In this document: in pieces, positions 6,967 to 11,043 of the stretch
How positions within the stretch are numbered: the stretch's first letter is position 1
How the letters are laid out: each line of letters begins with the position of its first letter
Assembly: GCA_015661795.1 (NCBI GenBank)
Contig: DQVJ01000152.1
Location: forward strand, 1-11,043
Direction of reading: 5' to 3'
From: Sulfurovum sp.
GTDB lineage: Bacteria; Campylobacterota; Campylobacteria; Campylobacterales; Sulfurovaceae
Length of the DNA: 11,043 bases
Notes under the pieces: model-generated
What the model saw: the letters and a program-made list of their open reading frames with translations, nothing else
What the model was told of the DNA's origin: nothing
Database searches by the model: none
Program-made: the position numbers and the translations under genes

Positions 6967-7346
6967 CGTAAACCTTTAGCTACAACAACGATAAATACAA
7001 AGTATTTAAAATTATAACGTAGTACCCCACCTAAAAATGTCAGTGGGTCTCCTATAATGGGAACCCATGATAAAAGTAGTGTCCAGCCTCCATACTTAGC
7101 AAAAAATACTCTAGCCTTCTGTATCTTTTTTATTGACACATATCCTTTGTCTTCTAAATAGGTTTCACCCTTCAATCCTAACCAATAGTTAAACATTGAA
7201 CCTAAAGTATTACCCGCAGTAGCAAAGAGCCATAAAAGTAAAAGTGTATACTTTTGAGAAATGTTATAGAGTAATAAAGCTTCCGAACCCAGTGGCAATA
7301 AGGTTGCAGCTAAAAAAGAGACAACAAATAAAGTAGCGTAGACCAT
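6924..7346 (-). CDS. YqaA-family membrane protein (DedA/VTT, SNARE-associated type)
   Basis: Inner-membrane protein of 140 residues, close in length to E. coli YqaA (142). It shows the short DedA/VTT pattern: LLPLGSEALL at 16-25, AGNTLGS with NYWLG at 44-57, FAKYGGWTLLLSWVPIIGD at 82-100, GGVLR at 106-110 and AKGLRYA at 123-129. Larger DedA relatives move undecaprenyl phosphate or other lipids across the membrane; whether the short YqaA branch does so is not known to me. Its ATG overlaps the stop of the LpxH-like gene by one base (TAATG), indicating translational coupling, so it is the last gene of a leftward envelope unit. Its 3' end runs 43 bases into the convergent DUF3817 gene. Confidence 0.9.
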   Translation of the reverse strand: MVYATLFVVSFLAATLLPLGSEALLLYNISQKYTLLLLWLFATAGNTLGSMFNYWLGLKGETYLEDKGYVSIKKIQKARVFFAKYGGWTLLLSWVPIIGDPLTFLGGVLRYNFKYFVFIVVVAKGLRYAIVIFFASSLSV

Positions 7347-8029
7347 TAGAGGTTTTTAAACACCACTTCACCTTTTTCAACAACAGCAATCATCCCTTGA
7401 CATGCTTGAGAAGGTAATGAAATATACTTACCTAATATTCTAGCCTGATGGAAATGTCCTTCTATCACAAGTTCTACTTCTTTATAGTGTTCAAGTATAG
7501 ATTTTACACGTTTCTCAAAACCATAAAAAGCATGGCAGATATCTTTTTCTGAGAGTTTTTGTAAACGATGATTGATGATCATTTTTTCAAAGGGTTTCAG
7601 TAGTCTAAGTGTGGTTTTGTTTCGTAATATTTTACAATAAAGATCATAGCCAATGCCTGTAGCATACTTATCACCGTGAGATATGGCTACCTTCTTCTCT
7701 CCAAGCATAAATATTTTGGGTTGTTCCTTTCTACTATAAACATGCATATTGGGAAATATATCTTCTAAACAGAAATCGTGGTTGCCTTCAAAATAATGTA
7801 TCTCTAAAGTATGTGATAATCTTTGAAGTAGTGTTATGGCTTCTTGTGAAAAGCTTTGTATATATGTATTATGCCCAAAAAGTAAATCAAAGTTATCACC
7901 CATTAAAAAGAGTTGTGAGACTTCTATCTCTTTACTTTCGAGTTTTTTAAGTATCTCAAGAAAGGCATCACCATGATGAGGGTAATGAGAATCTGCTATG
8001 AATAATGCAGATTCTTTTATCTCACCCAA
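7346..8029 (-). CDS. lpxH: LpxH-like UDP-2,3-diacylglucosamine diphosphatase (calcineurin-type metallophosphoesterase)
   Basis: Metallophosphoesterase of 227 residues, probably the lipid A enzyme that splits UDP-2,3-diacylglucosamine into lipid X and UMP at the inner face of the inner membrane. Metal-binding motifs are complete: Asp13-x-His15 (ADSHYPHH), GDNFD at 44-48 with Asp45, GNHD at 82-85 with Asn83, SHGD at 117-120 with His118, and GHFH at 191-194. GNHD in place of the GNRD of E. coli LpxH makes the exact substrate less sure; LpxH2-type or another phosphoesterase is possible. The start is TTG at 8029-8027 with AGAGGA about six bases upstream, and no suitable ATG exists. It lies 44 bases after the lipoprotein gene and overlaps the YqaA start, so the three are probably one transcript. 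Confidence 0.75.
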   Translation of the reverse strand: MGEIKESALFIADSHYPHHGDAFLEILKKLESKEIEVSQLFLMGDNFDLLFGHNTYIQSFSQEAITLLQRLSHTLEIHYFEGNHDFCLEDIFPNMHVYSRKEQPKIFMLGEKKVAISHGDKYATGIGYDLYCKILRNKTTLRLLKPFEKMIINHRLQKLSEKDICHAFYGFEKRVKSILEHYKEVELVIEGHFHQARILGKYISLPSQACQGMIAVVEKGEVVFKNL

Positions 8030-8073
8030 TGTAATCCTCTCTAAATAAAGCTATGATACCCATTTTGTTTATT

Positions 8074-8265
8074 CTATTTGCTAGATTCAGCTTTGTTGAG
8101 TCTTGCTACATTCGCTGCTACTGCTGCCTTTGCTGCTTTATCCATAACTGCTTTTCTTTCTGCTGCATATTCCTCATCAAATACCTGTTCTTTGACTGTG
8201 TCTTCTATACATCCTGTAAGTAGCACAGCGACTGCTATAAATGATACTATCGTTACTTTTTTCAT
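8074..8265 (-). CDS. Small Ala/Lys-rich lipoprotein
   Basis: A 63-residue protein with a signal peptide (MKKVTIVSFIAVAVL) ending in the lipobox LTGC, so Cys19 should be lipidated after cleavage. The residue after Cys is Ile, not Asp, which in the Lol rule of enterobacteria favours the outer membrane. The mature part is only 45 residues, charged near the start (EDTVKEQVFDEEY) and then Ala-rich (KAAKAAVAANVARL), likely one helix, ending in Lys. I do not recognise a family. GGAG lies five bases before the ATG and it has its own -10 box. It is the first gene of the unit containing the LpxH-like and YqaA genes. Confidence 0.85.
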   Translation of the reverse strand: MKKVTIVSFIAVAVLLTGCIEDTVKEQVFDEEYAAERKAVMDKAAKAAVAANVARLNKAESSK

Positions 8266-8291
8266 GATATCTCCTTATTTTGATATACTGA

Positions 8292-8297
8292 ATTATA
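8292..8297 (-). promoter_or_regulatory. -10 box of the lipoprotein-lpxH-yqaA unit
   Basis: A perfect TATAAT reads leftward, with a TG directly before it. Transcription would start near 8285, about 20 bases before the lipoprotein ATG. It sits 55 bases past the argC stop, so this unit is separately transcribed even if some read-through from argC occurs. Confidence 0.5.
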
Positions 8298-8351
8298 CAT
8301 TAATATATTCTAAGATACAAGAGATATAAATATCCCCTGCACATAACACAT

Positions 8352-9359
8352 TTATGGCATATAAGGAATGATTGGCAGTCCCATACCCTCATGATATCCA
8401 CACATAAGATTAGCTGCTGCCAATGCTTGTGACGAGGCACCTCGCAGTAAGTTATCTATAGCAGAACTCACAAACAACGCATTACCATTTTTTGCAGCAA
8501 ATATATCACAAAAGTGAGTTCCCGCTGTACTTTTTATGTCTGGAGGTGTTTCACGTATACGTATAAATGGATCATTTTTATACTGTTCTTTAAGTACTTC
8601 TAATGGATCTATATCTTTTTTCAATACCCCATACACAGATACCAATTCCCCACGTGTAGCTGGTATAAGATGAGGAACAAAGTTTACATGCATTTTCACC
8701 CCATGCACTTTCTCTATTTTCTCTGCGATTTCAGGTGCATGACGATGTTTCAGTGGATTATATGCAAAAATATTCTCATTCACATTCACAAAAGTATTCA
8801 TTTCATTCAGTTTTTTACCTGCTCCGCTTACTCCTGACTTTGCATCTATAAAGAGTGGACTATCCGTATTAAGGTAAGGTATAAAAGGTAAAATACCCAA
8901 TAGTGTGGCAGTGGGATAACACCCCGGTCCTGCTGCTAAGTTGGTTTTTTTGAGTGCTTCGCGATAATATTCTATAAGTGCATATACAGAAGTATCTAAA
9001 TGTTCTTTATCTTCATGTGGACAATAATGTTCTTCATATCTTTCTAATTCTAAACGATAATCTGCTGAGAGGTCTACAACCTTTATACCCTTGTCTAATA
9101 ATTTTTTTGCAAAACCCATAGATGCCTTATGAGGAAGTGCTAAAAATACAAGTTCACAACGTTTTGTAACGACATCAACATCTGCTTTTTCAACAGGGAG
9201 ACTCAAAACATCTACAAGTGAAGGATGTAGAGATTCAGCTGTAATATCACCTTGTGTAGTGGCTAAATAAGTCAGTTCAAAGCCATTATGCATGACTAAC
9301 ATTTTAATAAGCTCTAAGCCTGTATAGCCACTGGCACCTACAATACCTACTTTTATCAT
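8352..9359 (-). CDS. argC: N-acetyl-gamma-glutamyl-phosphate reductase ArgC
   Basis: NADPH-dependent cytoplasmic enzyme that reduces N-acetylglutamyl phosphate to the semialdehyde, the third step of arginine biosynthesis. The 335 residues match the usual length. GASGYTG at 8-14 is the nucleotide-binding loop; ALPHKAS at 74-80, KVVDLSADYR near 93-102, GPGCYPT at 144-150 with catalytic Cys147, KSGVSGAGKK at 174-183, and HRHAPE at 205-210 with the active-site His follow, then VPHLIPATRG near 218-227. The frame is open to a TTG at 9377, but the ATG at 9359 is chosen: AGAGGA is five to six bases upstream and MIKVGIVGASGYTG is the family start. It begins 10 bases after the greA stop, so it is probably cotranscribed with greA; no other arg gene is in view. 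Confidence 0.97.
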   Translation of the reverse strand: MIKVGIVGASGYTGLELIKMLVMHNGFELTYLATTQGDITAESLHPSLVDVLSLPVEKADVDVVTKRCELVFLALPHKASMGFAKKLLDKGIKVVDLSADYRLELERYEEHYCPHEDKEHLDTSVYALIEYYREALKKTNLAAGPGCYPTATLLGILPFIPYLNTDSPLFIDAKSGVSGAGKKLNEMNTFVNVNENIFAYNPLKHRHAPEIAEKIEKVHGVKMHVNFVPHLIPATRGELVSVYGVLKKDIDPLEVLKEQYKNDPFIRIRETPPDIKSTAGTHFCDIFAAKNGNALFVSSAIDNLLRGASSQALAAANLMCGYHEGMGLPIIPYMP

Positions 9360-9369
9360 CAAATCCTCT

Positions 9370-9858
9370 TTAATCAATGTTTATTTCAACATATGATACT
9401 GTTTCTATATCATATGTTTTTTTACCTGAGGGAAGAACCAATACAACTTCATCCCCCTCTTCTTTTCCTAAAAGTGCTTTAGCCATTGGCGACTGAATAG
9501 AGATAAACCCTTTACTAGGATTAGATTCTGTTCCCCCTACAACTGTATAAGTCACTTCTTCTTCTGTATCTTGATCTGTCATCTGTACGGTTGAACCAAA
9601 GCTAATACGTGTATGTGCAAGTGTAGAAGGATCAATCACCTGTGCTCGTCCCACTAAATCGGTAAGTTCTGCTATACGTGCTTCCATAAGACCCTGTTCA
9701 TCTTTTGCTGAATGATATTCAGCATTTTCTTTCAAGTCACCCTGTGCTCTTGCTTCATCTATAATTGCTGCGATATTTCCACGTTCATGTGTTTTTAACT
9801 GCTCTAACTCTTCTGAGAGTTTCACATATGTTACTCTTAACATCGGCTCTTTTTGCAC
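9370..9858 (-). CDS. greA: Transcription elongation factor GreA
   Basis: Binds RNA polymerase through the secondary channel and stimulates cleavage of backtracked RNA. The 162 residues comprise an N-terminal coiled coil (about 1-78) and a C-terminal FKBP-like domain. The tip of the coiled coil reads GDLKENAEYHSAKDEQ, with Asp41 and Glu44 at the same positions as the catalytic acidic pair of E. coli GreA. The C-terminal part carries GSTVQM, SIQSPMAKALLGKEEGD and LPSGKKTYDI. The start is GTG at 9858-9856 with AAAGGA about six bases upstream; it gives MQKEPM, which I recall from Campylobacter and Helicobacter GreA. The in-frame ATG at 9843 would lose that segment and has a poorly spaced ribosome site. 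First gene of a greA-argC unit, divergent from surE. Confidence 0.96.
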   Translation of the reverse strand: MQKEPMLRVTYVKLSEELEQLKTHERGNIAAIIDEARAQGDLKENAEYHSAKDEQGLMEARIAELTDLVGRAQVIDPSTLAHTRISFGSTVQMTDQDTEEEVTYTVVGGTESNPSKGFISIQSPMAKALLGKEEGDEVVLVLPSGKKTYDIETVSYVEINID

Positions 9859-9890
9859 ATCTATTCCTTTGATACTTTAATATAAAGATT

Positions 9891-9899
9891 ATTATAGCA
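9891..9899 (-). promoter_or_regulatory. Extended -10 promoter of greA-argC
   Basis: TGC followed by TATAAT reads leftward, giving a start near 9884 and a leader of about 25 bases. Only ten bases separate it from a rightward TATAAT at 9907-9912, so polymerase could not occupy both promoters at once. Confidence 0.5.
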
Positions 9900-9906
9900 A
9901 AAAGGT

Positions 9907-9912
9907 TATAAT
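9907..9912 (+). promoter_or_regulatory. Candidate -10 box of surE
   Basis: TATAAT reads rightward and would start transcription near 9919, leaving a leader of about 130 bases before the chosen surE ATG. That leader contains a TTATCCACG (9934-9942), one base from the E. coli DnaA box, and a self-complementary ATGCATGCAT (10005-10014). No better -10 box closer to surE was found, but this one remains uncertain. Confidence 0.35.
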
Positions 9913-10050
9913 AACACTTAACTATTACATATGTTATCCACGTAGATGATATAGCTTTTTAGGTTTGTCTTATCTCATTGACCTTCAATTCTATATTGAT
10001 AAACATGCATGCATAACAAATATATAAATCTAAGAAAAAAAGATATTATG

Positions 10051-10833
10051 ATGAAACATATATTAATTACAAATGACGATGGATTTGAATCTAAAGGACT
10101 TTTAGCACTGGCTGAAGCACTTCAGCCTTTTGGACGTGTGACTATCGTTGCACCAACAACAGAGAAATCTGCTTGTGGTCATTCTCTTACACTCACAAGA
10201 CCGCTACACTTTGTAGAACTTAAAGAAGACTTTTATAAACTTGATGATGGAACCCCTACAGACTGTATTTTTCTCTCACTAAACAAACTTTTCGAAAATG
10301 AAAATAAACCTGATATTGTGATTTCAGGTATCAATATAGGCGCAAATATGGGTGAAGATATCACCTACTCTGGAACTGCCTCAGCTGCTATGGAGGCTGT
10401 ACTTCAGGGTATCCCTGCGATTGCCATTTCACAAGTATATAATCGTAGTGGAGAGAGTATAGAGAAATATGGATATGACTTGGCAAAAGAAAGTATAGCC
10501 CTACTGGTAGATAAAATATTTAATGGCAACTTCCCTCTACCTGAACGTAAATTTCTCAATGTAAATATCCCTCCTATACCTTCAAATGAATGTAAAGGAT
10601 TTAAAGTTACCCGTGCTGGAAATAAAAAATATGGTTTTCATGCTGAAGTACACTTCAATCCTAGAGGCAAAGAATATTATTGGATAGGTTTACCAAAACT
10701 TGAATGGATTGAGAGCAAAGGACATACAACAGACTTTGAAGCCATAGGTGATGGATATGTGTCCATTACACCAATACAATTGGATATGACATCACACGAG
10801 GACATAGAAAAAATAGGCGAGTGGTTATCATGA
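10051..10833 (+). CDS. surE: 5'/3'-nucleotidase SurE
   Basis: Metal-dependent cytoplasmic phosphatase acting on nucleoside monophosphates, a survival-protein E family member. 260 residues, near the usual size. The metal site is formed by TNDDG with Asp9 and Asp10, Ser40 in TEKSACGHSLT, and Asn95 in ISGINIGANMGEDITYSGTASAAMEA. DGTPTDC at 66-72 and FNPRGKEYYWIG near 192-203 are further family blocks. The frame is open to an ATG at 10009, and ATGs at 10048 and 10051 are in tandem; MKHILITNDDG at 10051 is the family start. The ribosome site is only a weak AAAGA. The stop overlaps the ATG of the next gene by four bases (ATGA), so the two are translationally coupled. Confidence 0.95.
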   Translation: MKHILITNDDGFESKGLLALAEALQPFGRVTIVAPTTEKSACGHSLTLTRPLHFVELKEDFYKLDDGTPTDCIFLSLNKLFENENKPDIVISGINIGANMGEDITYSGTASAAMEAVLQGIPAIAISQVYNRSGESIEKYGYDLAKESIALLVDKIFNGNFPLPERKFLNVNIPPIPSNECKGFKVTRAGNKKYGFHAEVHFNPRGKEYYWIGLPKLEWIESKGHTTDFEAIGDGYVSITPIQLDMTSHEDIEKIGEWLS

Positions 10834-11043
10834 GGTTTGAACGATGTAAAATGTTATTTGGAGAAGAAAATTTTTCTAAAATACAAGCTTCAAAAATTTT
10901 GATACTCGGTGTAGGTGGTGTAGGTTCTTATGCTTTAGACTGTTTATACCGTTCTGGCGTAACTGATATCACTATCCTTGACTTCGATGTATATGATGAA
11001 ACCAACCAAAATAGACAGATAGGGTCAGAAGCTGTAGGTATGG
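10830..11043 (+). CDS. tcdA: TcdA/ThiF-family E1-like adenylyltransferase, probable tRNA threonylcarbamoyladenosine dehydratase (partial)
   Basis: The first 71 residues of an E1-like enzyme; the rest is beyond the right edge. It begins MRFERCKMLFGEENF, then the nucleotide-binding GVGGVGS at 27-33 in a Rossmann strand (KILILGVGGVGSYAL), acidic LDFD with Asp51 and Asp53, and TNQNRQ at 58-63, the N-x-N-R-Q block that contacts ATP. A short lead-in before GxGGVG and NxNRQ suits TcdA (CsdL/YgdL), which cyclises t6A37 of tRNA, better than MoeB or ThiF, whose lead-ins are longer. The distinction needs the C-terminal part. The ATG overlaps the surE stop. I recall a ThiF-like gene after surE in Campylobacter jejuni too. 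Confidence 0.8.
   Translation, partial: MRFERCKMLFGEENFSKIQASKILILGVGGVGSYALDCLYRSGVTDITILDFDVYDETNQNRQIGSEAVGM

Noticed and set aside
8078..8329. Open frame on the plus strand, 83 codons, over the lipoprotein gene
   Set aside because: It is the antisense of the lipoprotein gene, whose signal peptide, lipobox, ribosome site and promoter are clear; the frame lacks a ribosome site.
8320..8336. Hairpin GAGATAT/ATATCCC after argC
   Set aside because: AT-only core with a two-base loop and no good U-run; not a believable terminator.
9934..9942. TTATCCACG, one base from the E. coli DnaA box
   Set aside because: A single near-match in AT-rich DNA, with no cluster of boxes, no AT-rich unwinding element pattern and no dnaA or dnaN nearby, does not make an origin.
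10005..10014. Self-complementary ATGCATGCAT before surE
   Set aside because: Short alternating repeat without a spacer or a second copy; no regulator or recognised role can be assigned.

Overview
The window is AT-rich chromosomal DNA, most likely from a Campylobacterota (Epsilonproteobacteria) species of the Sulfurimonas/Sulfurovum kind. Supporting signs are the GreA N-terminus beginning MQKEPM, as I remember it from Campylobacter and Helicobacter GreA; a group III truncated haemoglobin resembling Campylobacter Ctb; TATAAT-type -10 boxes, several with a TGn extension and none with a convincing -35; and a surE gene followed directly by a ThiF-like gene. Genus is an inference from memory, not from a search.

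Layout. Bases 1-3477 run leftward: an ABC exporter, then uppP 10 bases after it, then, after a 97-base gap, a DEAD-box RNA helicase cut by the left edge. At 3478-3607 a divergent promoter region separates the ABC gene from a rightward truncated haemoglobin (3608-4039), which converges on leftward serB (4062-4685). SerB is divergent from a MetF-like reductase (4878-5798); their spacer carries a perfect 10-bp inverted repeat upstream of the serB -10 box. The MetF-like gene converges on a multi-pass membrane protein gene (5891-6574) with a hairpin terminator between them. A small DUF3817-type membrane protein (6673-6966) overlaps tail-to-tail with a YqaA-type membrane protein (6924-7346), which ends a leftward run: small lipoprotein, LpxH-like phosphoesterase, YqaA. 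Leftward greA-argC (8352-9858) is divergent from rightward surE and a TcdA/ThiF-like gene cut by the right edge.

How the genes fit together. Most are housekeeping: cell envelope (UppP recycling of undecaprenyl carrier, LpxH-like lipid A step, YqaA, lipoprotein, ABC exporter), amino-acid and one-carbon metabolism (SerB, MetF-like, ArgC), RNA metabolism (DEAD helicase, GreA, TcdA) and haem-based gas chemistry (truncated haemoglobin). SerB and MetF-like are linked through serine as a source of methylene-tetrahydrofolate.

I see no CRISPR array, tRNA, rRNA, insertion sequence, phage gene or replication origin, and no clear new multi-gene system. The points most worth a second look are the inverted repeat between serB and metF, the four TTG-started genes, the overlapping divergent promoters of greA and surE, the 43-base convergent gene overlap, and the Lys-terminated small lipoprotein.
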